Positions 45,590 to 56,790 of a stretch of DNA of 64,000 nt are shown here, piece by piece (the stretch's first letter is position 1; each line of letters opens with the position of its first letter). The stretch comes from Volvariella volvacea V23 (taxonomy: Eukaryota > Basidiomycota > Agaricomycetes > Agaricales > Pluteaceae). A program made the position numbers and the translations under genes. Under the pieces are notes generated by a model. The model was not told the origin of the DNA. It did no database searches and saw only the letters and a program-made list of their open reading frames with translations. The DNA lies in the NCBI GenBank assembly GCA_000349905.1, contig KB722747.1:227167-291166 (forward strand). Reading direction: 5' to 3'.

Positions 45590-48500
45590 ATGGACGACCG
45601 ACCACACAAGGCTCATCGACCAGCCCAGTCTGGCTCAAAAGCCGACAAAAAGGACAGGAAAAAGGGAAAGGAGAAGCAGCATGGCTTCAACGAAAAGGCA
45701 CGTCGTCGCCTCTTAGCCATTGACCGCGTCAATAACTCGCAGTTGTAGGCGTTTGCACCGCGATCTGGACGTCGAGCAGACCGAGAGGGCCGTCGGACGG
45801 CAGAAAAAGACCAGACTCGCCTGCACGTACCGCTGGTCAACCGAACGCCGGACGACACACCCCCACCCGTGATTGTGGCCATCGTTGGGCCTCCAGGCGT
45901 GGGCAAGACGACGCTGCTCAAGAGCCTCGTTCGGCGGTACACGAAACAGACGCTCAGCGACGCAAAGGGGCCTATAACAGTGGTGAGCGGGAAGAAGCGG
46001 AGGTTGACGTTTGTCGAGTGCAACAACGACATCAACAGCATGATTGATATCGGCAAGATTGCGGATTTGGTGCTGCTCATGATCGACGGTTCATTTGGGT
46101 TCGAAATGGTGCGCAAAACCCACCCCTACCACTTTCTCACCATCTTATATTCAAGGCTCATAGGAAACATTCGAGTTCCTCAACATCCTCCAATCCCACG
46201 GCTTCCCCAAAGTCATCGGCGTCCTCACCCACCTCGACCTGATCAAAAAAGCCGCGACGCTCCGTGCCTCCAAAAAGGCGCTCAAAAAGCGGTTCTGGAC
46301 CGAAATCTACCAAGGCGCCAAGCTCTTCTACCTCTCCGGCGTCCTCAACGGGCGCTACCCAGACACCGAGATCCTCAACCTCTCCCGCTTCATCAGCGTC
46401 ATGAAGTTCCGCCCGCTCGTCTTCCGCAACTCGCACCCGTACGTGCTCGCCGACCGCCTGGAGGATCTGACGCCGCGGGAGATGGTCAGGACGAGCAGGG
46501 GCAAGTGCGATCGGACCGTGGCGGTGTATGGGTACATGCGGGGCACGAATCTGCGGATGGGGATGAAGGTGCATGTGCCCGGCGTGGGCGACTTGGAGAT
46601 GAGGAGCGTCGAGATTCTGGGGGACCCGTGTCCGTTGCCGGATGCGGACTCGGAGAAGAGGAGGAAGTTGAGCGAGAAGAAGGCGTTGTTGGTCCATGCG
46701 CCGATGAGCGATGTGGGAGGGGTGATGTATGATAAGGATGCGGTGTATATCAATGTCCCGGGGAGTTTTACGCGGGGGAATGCGGATGGTGAGTCTCTGT
46801 GCTTTCTTTTGTGTTGGGTGAAGACGGACGATGTGTCGTAGTGCCACAGGGTGAGGGTGAACAGATGGTTATGGACCTTCAAGATGCAAGTACGACTCTC
46901 GAAGACGCGGTAGCCAAAAGCCAAATCCGTATATTCAGTGGATCCTCAAAGCTCATCAGTGCTGACGATATACTCAACCGCGATGACAAAGATTCAGAGG
47001 GTAGCGAATCCGAGTCAAACGAAGGAGAGGGCGAGAGCGACGAGGAAATAGACGAGGAGGACGAGGACGACTACGAACTCGACGAATCCATCTCACTAGA
47101 CCAGCTCCACAACGCAAAAAACACAGGTCGCGACTCGCATCGGACAATAACCCGCTCTCTACCCTCCACCAGCCAAAAGAGCCGAGGAGAAGTCGAGTAC
47201 GCCGAAAGCGACTCCGATCTGGGCGGTGAAGACGACGACGACGACATGGGCCCTGGATTCTCTGGTGGGCGAAGGGTGCGGTTTGACGATGAAGACGAGG
47301 AGAAGGATATACCCTCGGACGAAGACGGACCTTTGGATGATTTGGATGAGGATGAGGATATGGACATGGAAGAAGACGGAGAAGAGGATGCACCGCAATG
47401 GAAGCGCAACCTCGCAGCACGCGCACAGTCGTCGAGTTCAAAACGAGCAAAACGGAAAGACTGGATGAAGCTGATATATAACACTACACTATCACCAGAG
47501 GATGTCCTACGAGAGCAAGGTATTGAGGAGAAAGAGGAGGATGGAGAAGAGTCTAATGAGGATGACGACGAATTCTTCAAGATCAAGAAATCGAGCGGCT
47601 CTGCGGACGACGAGGCATTGGATATGTCCAATGAGCCGATTGATCCAAAGGAGCTGGAAAAGTGGGAGGACGAAGAGCTGTTGGACTCGATACGACACCT
47701 GTTCATCACAGGTTCAAAAGGCGGCGGCGAAGACGCCGAAAACGGTGAGGGCGCAGATGACGAGGAAAACGAATACGAAGACATGGAAGGAGACTTTGAA
47801 GACCTCGAAGCGCCCTCCAAACCCACCCCAGCAGCAGCCACCACCACCACCAAAGAAGACACCGCAGCCGCCCGCGCCGCCGCCCTAACCGCTAAAAAAT
47901 TCGAGCTCAAACGCAAATTCGACGAACAATACGACGACCCCGAATCCGCCCTGACGTCCACCACCAACGTCTACGACGCCGCCAAAGAAGAAATGGCCGC
48001 CCAGCTCTCCCTCAACCGCCAAGAGTTCGCCTCGATCGAGGACCCCGCCGCCCGCGCGCTGGTCCAAGGCTACCCGCCCGGCACCTACCTCCGCATCGAG
48101 CTCGCCTCCGTCCCCTGCGAGCTCGTCGAGCACTTTGACCCCACCTACCCGCTCCTCCTCGGCGGCCTCCTCCCCGCCGAGGAGCGCTTCGGCTTCGTCC
48201 AGGTCCGCCTGAAGCGCCACCGGTGGTTCGGCAAGACGCTCAAGACCAACGACCCGCTCGTGTTCTCCCTCGGCTGGCGGCGGTTCCAGACGGTGCCGGT
48301 CTACTCGCTCGACGACCACTCGATCCGGATGCGGATGCTCAAGTACACGCCGGAGCACATGCACTGCTACGCCACGTTCTGGGGGCCCAGTGCGCTCCCG
48401 AACACGGGCTTTTGCGCGTTCAACGCGCTCGAGGAGGGGAGGGCCAGGGCGGCCGGGTTCCGCGTGAGCGCGACGGGCGTGGTGCTGGATATTGACCGGA

Positions 48501-49362
48501 GCGTGAAGATCGTGAAGAAGCTCAAGCTGACGGGCGTGCCGTTCAAGATTTGGAAGAACACGGCGTTTGTGAAGGATATGTTCTCGTCGGCGCTCGAGGT
48601 GGCCAAGTTTGAGGGTGCGAATATCAGGACGGTCAGTGGCATCCGGGGGCAGGTCAAGAAGGCTCTGACAAAGCCCGACGGAGCGTTCAGAGCCACATTC
48701 GAGGACAAAGTCCTCGCCAGCGGTACGTCCCTCCCACCCACGCGCGCATATATGCGCACATTCTGACATTGTACGATACAGACATCATCTTCCTACGCGC
48801 ATGGTACTCCATCCAGCCCCGCAAATTCTACAACCCCGTCACCTCCCTTCTGCTCTCCGACAAATCCACCTGGGCGGGCATGCGGCTCACCGGCCAGATC
48901 AGACACGAGCGCGGCCTCAAGACGCCGCTCGACGCCAACTCGACGTACAAGCCCATCGCGCGCCCCGAGCGCCGCTTCAACCCGCTGCACGTCCCCAAGA
49001 AGCTCCAGGCGTCGCTGCCGTATGCGTCCAAGCCAAAGTTGATGCAGGCGCGGAAGAGGAGCGAGAAGGATGGAGGGACGTATTTGCAGAGGAGGGCGGT
49101 GGTGATGGAGCCGGAGGAGAAGAGGGCGGTGGCGCTCTTGCAGCAGATCAGGGCTGTGAGGAAGGAGAAGATTGAGAAGAGGAGGGAGAAGAAGGATGAG
49201 AAGCGGAAGGAGAGGTTGAAGGAGAGGGAGAGGGAGGAGGAGAGGAAGGGCGACAAGGTCAAGGAGAGGAAGAAGGACGTGATGAGAGCGATAGGAAAGA
49301 AGAGGGAGAGAGAGGCGGAGGCGGACGGCGAAGGTTCGAGCAAGAAACGAAAGAAGGCGTGA
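45590..49362 (+). CDS. BMS1: Ribosome biogenesis GTPase BMS1
   Basis: BMS1 is the nucleolar GTPase of the small-subunit processome; with Rcl1 it acts in early 18S rRNA processing and 40S assembly. Exons 45590-45697, 45749-46108, 46164-46788, 46842-48722 and 48782-49362 give 1184 aa, matching the yeast protein in length. An N-terminal basic stretch leads to [15 protein letters not shown]. The G1 P-loop GPPGVGKT is at residues 83-90, and [19 protein letters not shown] and [11 protein letters not shown] follow. The centre is highly acidic ([11 protein letters not shown]), as usual for BMS1. The C-terminal part has [38 protein letters not shown] and a Lys/Glu-rich coiled tail. The first intron (45698-45748) must have a GC donor to give the conserved NEK-AFAP join. 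Third-position G/C rises strongly from about 47.9 kb onward. Confidence 0.95.
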
Positions 49363-49593
49363 GGGTACAGACGTATAGCTAGGTTGATGTGTAACCACAA
49401 CTAACGTTCGGTTCACCTCGATGGCAGAGGCATGCACTTTACTCAAACTCAGTCTCTCAGCTTGTGATCACGCCAAAGCAAATATCCCATGAACGATTGA
49501 TATAGGCTGTACCGAGTCCATTACAACACATTGTCCATCCACGACACTATATTACATGGGCCCATATAATAACTCCGCAATGAACGAGGATAA

Positions 49594-50124
49594 TTAGGGT
49601 TTGTTCATCTCTTGCTGAGCCTTGCCCTTCTCCCTCTGGAGATTACCTAGAAGAACGCGAGGGAGCCTACGTTAGCCACGCCAACATCGAATGAGCGTGG
49701 CACGAGCACGACAAAACGCACCGGAAGTCTGCTGAGCTTGATCGCCAGTGACAGCTCCGACTACAGAGTCCTTGTATCCAGAGACACGGTCGGAGGCGCC
49801 TTCGACGTAGCCCTGAGCTTGAGCAGCCTTGTACTCGGCCTCGCCACGGGCGTGCTCTTCCTTGCCAGACTGCTGCCAGTTGGTGTTGCCGATAGCGTTG
49901 CCGACCTGGATGGGGTGTCAGCCGATGCGACGACGGGGGGGAGATCAACTGGCAAGGGCGGGGCGGGGTGGGGGTCAGGGAGGCGACGTACGGCTTCAAC
50001 GGCGGTGCCCTTCATGGAGTGGAATTGACCAGAGGTCTTGCTGTGGCGGTTGTCAGCCTCGACGTGCTCGACGATGTGGACGGCATAGAAGTGCTCACCT
50101 TGGGTTTCCAGAGGCATCAGACAT
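49594..50124 (-). CDS. hmp1: Hmp1-like cruciform DNA recognition protein
   Basis: Exons 50099-50124, 49992-50040, 49722-49905 and 49594-49646 give 103 aa. The order SKTSGQFHSMKGTAVEAVGN, WQQSGKEEHARGEAEYKAAQ, YVEGASDRVSGYKDSVVGAV, TGDQAQQTSGN and a Gln/Lys-rich end is that of small basidiomycete proteins named after Ustilago maydis Hmp1, reported to recognise mismatched base pairs and cruciform DNA. They are related to CsbD-like stress proteins, so a general stress role is an alternative. All borders are GT-AG. No targeting signal is visible. Confidence 0.85.
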
Positions 50125-50915
50125 GATTGAGATGAAATATGCGTTGGATGTGGTATGAAGAGAGCTTGGATGGGTCTTCGAGCGAACCAGCGCCCTTTAT
50201 ATACCCCCTCCTGCTCCTCCTCCCCAGCCACCCGTGACATAGTCCACAGCGTCATCAACCTACACTCGTCGCCCTATGACGCACCCGAATGGTTTCCACA
50301 ATAATACATGACGTCACGAGAAAACAGGCTTTTACGCATCATGTATATTTTAGGAAACCGCGGGCGAGCGCGGCGCGATCCGCTGCCCAATGGCCAATTG
50401 GGTACCTGGGCGCGGGATCGAGTGGCGTCAATTGGCTGCACAGGGGCTCTGAGGCCGGGGTTGTGTGCCTGAAATATGCGTTTCTTGTTGGGTGGCTACT
50501 AGTGAGAATTAAAGAGGGTATAAAAACATTGGAAACGAGTGGGGCGACGGACGACTTCTACGGCGTAGACCAAAACTCGGTACGAGAGTGCTGGTGCTAT
50601 GTACAGGTGGTATAGAGCAGATTTATGAGGGAATATTTCGATTGGGCTACAAGTCGAGTGAGGAAGCAAAAACACGATAAAGAAACCGTGATCGATAATT
50701 GCAAACATAGACAGGATACAGTATCGCAGCTTTAGACAAAAAAAAAAAAGAAGAGAGACAAAGCAAAAGACAAAGCGAGCAAACGAACGAACGAGCAAAA
50801 CGAAAGTCGGGGGGAACCAGGAGTGGGGGGTTGGTGTTCAGCCGCAACGCACCACCAATCGTCACTTGTGAATCGCACATCCAGCTTCCAAAGGCGTGCA
50901 CGAAGCGCCTCGTCA
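50125..50915. other. Intergenic region upstream of hmp1
   Basis: Includes the hmp1 promoter; CGCCCTTTATATACC (50190-50204, plus strand) gives a good TATA box on the minus strand, about 70 bp before the ATG. An A-rich run lies at 50738-50750. No gene is supported. Confidence 0.45.
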
Positions 50916-52406
50916 TCATATGTCCCTCCACACGTCCTCCAAACTCGTCTCCGTATCATACTTCCACACACCGTCCACCGTCCACAGCGCCGTCCTCTCG
51001 AAATCGTGCACGAAAATCACGCGTCTGATCGAGGGCTTGTACAGCCGCATCTCGTTCGCCAGCGCGCGATAGGCAGGCAGGGTGCTCGGCGCCGGGTCCC
51101 ATTCAGTGATCTCCAGTTCGACACATTGGATCTTGGGTAGCTTCATCAAAGCTCCGTAGAACCGGAGGCGCTGTTTGAATTCAAGGGAGGGAAGGGGAGG
51201 GGAGGGGAGGGAGGCACAGGGGCGAATGAGCCAAGCGCGTTTCGGGAGAACACCAAAGCGCAGCACGGCGACGAGTGGAGGGGGCAGGAAGAAAAAGAAA
51301 AAGGGGGGAGAAATCCGTATAAGCAATCAGCCCACACACACAGAGGAAGCAAAAAAATAAAGAAAGAAAAAAAAAACAATCCAAACCTCCGTTCCGCCAA
51401 TGGGCAACACCAACGTCCCCAAATACCTCAACTCCTCCCTCGTCGCCGCCACGCCTACCACGAGCTCCAGCAGCTCCATCGAGAACGCCGCGTCGTACGC
51501 CGAGTCGGCAATGTCCAGCGCCACCAGCCGTCGCGTCGAGTTTTTGATGCTCCCGAAGAGTGTCTTGAGCTCGGTCCGTTTGGCGTCTTCGTTGGGGCGG
51601 GAGAGGCAGGTTTTGAGGTGCGTGATGGGTCGAGAGGGGACGAGGACGTTGGCGGCTTCGGTGAATGTGCATTCGAGGGTGGAGAGGGTCGGGAGGAGGG
51701 TATCGTCTGAGGAGGAAGAAAGGGCGACAGTGGTGGCCGTGGTGTGGGCGGCAGCAGAAGAGGTCGCAGTGGCGGGAACTGCATCGACAGGCAAACTCGA
51801 ATCCAAACCCAAAGAATCATTATAATCCAAAATATAAAGATCGTCCAATAACTTTTGCCCCCTGAGAAACCCAACAAGGTGCCGATCCCAGTCAAGATCG
51901 CAATGGAAGCTTCGGAGCTGAAACGTGCAGCCGGAGAGTATCCAGGCATTAGAGGTGGATGTACTGTTCACGTGAATGTTGAGGTATCGCAGTTGGGTCG
52001 TCTGTTGCAGTGCGCGAGAGATGGTGTCCCAGTAGTTGTCTGGCATCGCCTGGGGTTCTCGCTTCGAGTCTTCCTGCCCCTCGTCAGCAGATGCAGAAGT
52101 AGAGCCGTCGTCGTCGTCGTCCTCCTTGTCGTCTTCGCTATTTTCGCCATCTCCACTGCCGCCGTTGCTACCCCCATCTAGGGCATATATCGTCAACGCC
52201 TCCACCAACACCGCCAGCCGGGGCGTATCAGCCAACGTCCGGCACAGCGCCATCGTCTGGTCATAGTTCCGCATATATAGCGTATTATACAGCGCCCTCT
52301 CCGCAACATACTTGAACCCCCTGGAGACCCCGCACAATGCGACGATATCGGCTCGACTCCCGACATGATTCACAATGTTGCGATAAGCCTCCAAGGACAG
52401 ATCCAT
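50916..52406 (-). CDS. F-box-like protein with acidic insert
   Basis: Exons 51387-52406 and 50916-51170 give 424 aa; an ATG at 52451 would add 15 residues, but MDLSLEAYRNIVNHVGSRAD is a natural F-box start. The F-box continues IVALCGVSRGFKYVAERALY. Residues 95-135 are a strongly acidic insert (GENSEDDKEDDDDDGSTS). LRR-like segments follow (LRYLNIHVNS, LLDDLYILDYN, LPTLSTLECTF, LKTCLS). The intron is long for this window (216 nt) and starts with a pyrimidine-rich stretch; it ends TTCAAACAG. The last exon (LMKLPKIQCVELEITEW) continues the repeats. Probable SCF adaptor; substrate unknown. Confidence 0.7.
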
Positions 52407-54295
52407 ACAGTACGCGGCATAACCTGTGCATGTAGATGTACAAAACAGCAATTAACAGTCAACACACGGTGACAACACCCCAAACACCCCCCCGCACCCC
52501 CGGGGCCCTCCCATCCCCGGTTTGGTGCGCAATAGGCTCCGAAATGAAAAATTTTTTCTGGACGGCTGGAAAGGAAGAAGAGAAGAAGCGGGGGTTCTTA
52601 CTTGCCTGAGCTACGGTTATTCAGGATGAGCGGTGAAGGTGCAGCCCTGAGTATAGTAGTAGCACTACGACGATTAGCCTGGTCCGTGCCCGCCACCTCT
52701 CTTGCACGACGGTCGTTGACCGACAGGTTACGCGAGTGCGAACTCGAATGGTTGGACGGTGGCAGTCGAGTGGAGGGTAGGCGAATAAAACCCCCTGCAG
52801 CCGGATGACCGAATGCGGGGTGGGCTTGGAGTTCTGGGAGACGAGGGGGGAGGTGGAGGGGGGGGAGCTACAAGCAAGGGGATGGCACGCAAGTCAATAA
52901 AAAGGCTTTCAAGTCGGGGGTACAAGGTCCTATTTATGTGGGGATGATCATCGTGGAAAACCTAAACGGGGTCAGTCCGGACGGGCAAGGGGATCTCCGG
53001 TGAGTAATTATATCTCAACCTAATTCCCAGCGGTAATAGAGATTAGCTTACGACTTTCCGACAACATATCCTCGTAAATGCCCCAGTGCACCTTGCAACG
53101 GAAAGGCCATTGGTGCAGGGAAATCACGGTGGGTTTTGGTTCTAGGGTCAGCCAACGAAGATAACCACGTGAAAGCCATGTGCAGCTCGCGTGCGACAGG
53201 TCATGGAAACGCAGAGACATGTCAAGGGGCCTCGTCATAACGACTAGGAAATGCGGATGTTGTAGACCAAGGGAGCAATAATAATAATCCAATAATGAAG
53301 CGGGGCTTTTGCAGCGACCGTAGTATGACGCGGCGACAACAAGGCCCAAGTTGATGACGACTAAAATTGGGGGTCATCAAAATCGAGGACTGGTGCCTGA
53401 TTTGGTTTCACAACCCAAGATCCATGGCCCCAGTACCCAGATTCTTTCGGCGCGCGGCGGGCGTAGGTCTGACCGTGGAATACTTGATTAATCTAACCAG
53501 TCTCCCAAGACCGGTGCAGAAGAAATTTCGTCCCTTTGGAGAAATACGTGACACTGTTGCGGTTCAGTCCTTCCTCAGAAACAGTTTTCTACCTCATTCC
53601 TTGTGTCCACTGCCCGCAGACGAGTCCTCCCTGAGGCATGCTATTACTGGACACTTCTGATGGACAAGAGCAATATGAAATTCTGACCTGCTCAACCGAT
53701 GTGCCGATGATCAAGCTCGACGCATAAGTCTAAACACCCTCGTCCTCACAGCGTACCACATCAAGGGAACACATTGCCTTATCGCCTTTGCCCCGGAAGA
53801 TGCGAAAACCATATGATTTGGCGAGTGTGATTGTGCAATCTGAAGAAGCCACAAGTGCCAAGGCTTCGAGAAGAACGTGCTGAGACACCCTCGCGGGACA
53901 CAAGCGCAGTAGGCACAAGAAGAAAGAGCCTGATGGGAAAGCACCAAGTCTAGCTGAGTTGTCATACCTGCAAACTACTCAGGAAGTAGGATGGCTGAAA
54001 CGCCATCACCAGTTGCTTCCTGCATCAGGACTGCGCGTGCGTTGATGGGAGGTCACGGGAGCATGAGGAACACAGGTGATATCACACTACCAAGCTGCAG
54101 ATGTCATTAGAAGAATGTAGCACTAGGGATATAAAACGGCAAAGCGAGAATGTAAACGCATCGGAAATAGAACTATTCCACAAAATGGGAAGACTAAAAG
54201 CGTGTTATACGCCAGACAACTAACCAAGGTTGTGAACTTTAAGTATATGGAGGAAATGTCATCGGAGCAAGGGACTTGCCAAAACCCTAATGACC
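52407..54295. other. Unassigned region between F-box and AP-2 sigma genes
   Basis: ORFs at 53020-53349 (-), 53367-53660 (+), 53711-53965 (-) and a Pro-rich one at 52728-52925 (-) show no family likeness. A further multi-exon gene could be hidden here, as AP-2 sigma nearly was, but I could not build one. Confidence 0.3.
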
Positions 54296-55002
54296 CTATT
54301 CCAACTTTTCCAACTCCTCCAATCTCGATAGAACGACATCCTTGCTAGTCTCTTCAATCTCCCCTGCTAAGAAGATCTCGTCCAAGATGGCATAGACCTA
54401 TGCAAAGCGATTAGATCAGGTATATGCGGTCGATAACCCCAAGACCAATGCCCCACCTTGTAGAAATTGAATACGAGGTCGAGTTCGCAGACGTTGTCAA
54501 AGAAGGCATCTAAGAGCGGTGTCAGCACGCCTGACAAGGGTCCCGGAAGGGCAACACGCACCTAGAACCTCAACGAATAGATGAATCGCCTCCAAATACG
54601 CTAGCTCGTTGTCATTCGCATCCACACAAACGCAGAAAAACAGCCCCGCGTATCTTCGGTAAACGACCTTGTAGTTCCGGAACTACGGCTTGGCCTTAGT
54701 TTTCGTCAATTCCACCTTTCAACAGTAGCACACCTCGACAAAGTTCGACTGGTACTTCTGATCTCTTGGAGCCACTAGTCTGTGCACTTCTCCTCGCAAC
54801 CGAACCTAGGCCGCAAAGGTGAGGAAATCCGCGGGCGAAAGAAGGGCGACTTGGAACCGCACTTTCTCGTCATCGTCGTAAGGGACATACCACTTGGACA
54901 GACGAGTCTTCCCTTGGCGGTTCTTAGGGAGCCGTCAGCCCTCTGCTCGCAGTTCAGAACGGAGCAGCAAAGACAGACCTGAACGAGGATAAACCTGATC
55001 AT
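54296..55002 (-). CDS. APS2: AP-2 adaptor complex sigma subunit
   Basis: Small chain of the AP-2 clathrin adaptor, which at the plasma membrane links cargo to clathrin; sigma binds dileucine signals together with alpha. Six short exons, none with a long ORF, join in frame to 143 aa: 54979-55002, 54863-54922, 54734-54805, 54562-54682, 54457-54509, 54296-54397. The read-through starts [20 protein letters not shown] and continues with [59 protein letters not shown] and [20 protein letters not shown]. Length and every block agree with eukaryotic AP-2 sigma. All introns have GT-AG borders. Confidence 0.96.
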
Positions 55003-56790
55003 GGTGCAAGTCCAGCATCGCTTTATTTGGCGCCTTATTTGGATACGTCCCCGACAAATAACCCCGGTCCGGCCAAGCAACGGAGGCGGCCATCCCGACA
55101 CGCCCGAGACGGCGGACAATTATTCTCGTTATGCAGAGCTCGACCCAGCGGTCTGCCACCCCCCAGACGGGCCATTTTGAGCGGTGGGCTACCGTAAACC
55201 CAAGCACTTTCTAACGACCTGGATAAGGTGTCGTCAACAATTTATTATTGGTACTTCGGAGGCAATAGTGACCTGTTCAACTTCTCCAGATTGTCGTAAC
55301 CCTGCGAGCATATATCCTCGAAAGGAATGCTCAAAGAAGGGGGATGACATAGGCTACCTTCAATTTTGCACACTTGCAGTCAAAGTCTGTATCAATTTAG
55401 CAAGGGTGGCTTTCCTGATGAACTTTCCGATCTCAACAAGGGATGGAAGGAAGATCATATTCGAAGCAAGCGATTGGCCCTAAACAGAAAGAGCTGGTCA
55501 ACTACGTGCGGCCCTCCCGTAATTCGGTGCTTTTAGTGCTGTCGTAAACATTTTAGAACGAGAGGATGGCCTCCTGGCGTTATTGTGCGAGGCCAGCATC
55601 TGCGGCTATTGTTGGGCCATCTTCTCATTTATCAGTTCGCTAGAGTAGTGTACTTGTTCCAGGTCCCTCGACCGCCATGATGCGAGCTGCACCCTCTCAC
55701 CCACGTGCACCAAGTTGAGCACTTGGTTCTGCCTAGCATAAAAAGAGCTGCGCAAAATCTGTCTGACCGCATAATCAGCGACACAACCGATTCTTGAACC
55801 AGGTGGAATGCCTCGCTCTTGGAAGGGTGCCGTTGAGCCTGCAGCTGATTCAGCGCTGCACCCTCAAACAGCTGCTGCGTTCCCACTGAGGGCTGACCTT
55901 CGCCGAAATCCAGGACATCCTTGGCCTCATGGTAAACCATGCAAGAGCAATTTTTACAACGAATTAGAGAGCCCCCTCTGCAGAGGCTATGCCCGCCAGC
56001 CACCACAGCTGGTGAGAGATTATCCACCCCAACGGCTTCACACTCGACGCCCGGAGAAACATCGATGAAATACAGGAGATCGCCGGAATGCTAGTAACTG
56101 GTTATAGGTGGTGTGAACGCGCCCAGAAACTTGAGAGTAAACTCTGAGCCCAGCGGACACGCGCTGGCGGTGATGGGGCACCCCGTCATGCGCACAGGAT
56201 GTCATGTTCACTTGTTGTACCTTAAATGCAATAAAAACTCCCCCGCTTTGATTGATGCCACACTCTCCGGTCCTCACGCTCTCCTCTAGACCAGCTCGGT
56301 AGCCGCTCCTGTTTAGCCGTCGTGAGTAGGCCGATAAGACCAGAATGTACTCAGCATCACTGACCAGGTGGCGGTGGGAAATGTCTGTCCCGTGCAGGTT
56401 CTGCATGGTTTATCGGGCGCGGAGTTCGAGTCTGCTGGCTCTCATGTTGCAAGAGAACCTGTGGAAGAGATGTCGAATCCCCGCCTTTCGCTGGCTGCGG
56501 TCATGCGTCGAGCAGGCATGGCGTGTGAGGGGTTGGAGTTCAGTGAAGCTGCCTCAATTTATCTTCCGTCGATCATATATTGCTGTATCAGTGTTTGTTA
56601 GTTTCAATTGAGGTGACAATTACCCCTTCACGTACGCGTTTTTCTTCAGCATCACGGCCGCTGAACTAGGAGCTGCTGGTGCTGACCGGACCGGGCCCGG
56701 TGGTCGGCATTACGTAATGTAGCCACGACAGCAGTGGCTGGTATCGGACTTGGAATTGGCGCAATCTACTCCTGACTACAAGCTTCAACA
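55003..56790. other. Unassigned region between AP-2 sigma and ArfGAP
   Basis: It contains the promoters of two divergent genes and about 1.4 kb without a supported gene. ORFs at 55632-56027 (-), 56038-56406 (-) and 56345-56611 (+) have no recognised motif. Confidence 0.3.

Noticed and set aside
47071..48769. Two long minus-strand ORFs (298 and 294 codons)
   Set aside because: Antisense to the acidic and GC-rich parts of BMS1, with compositions dictated by that gene.
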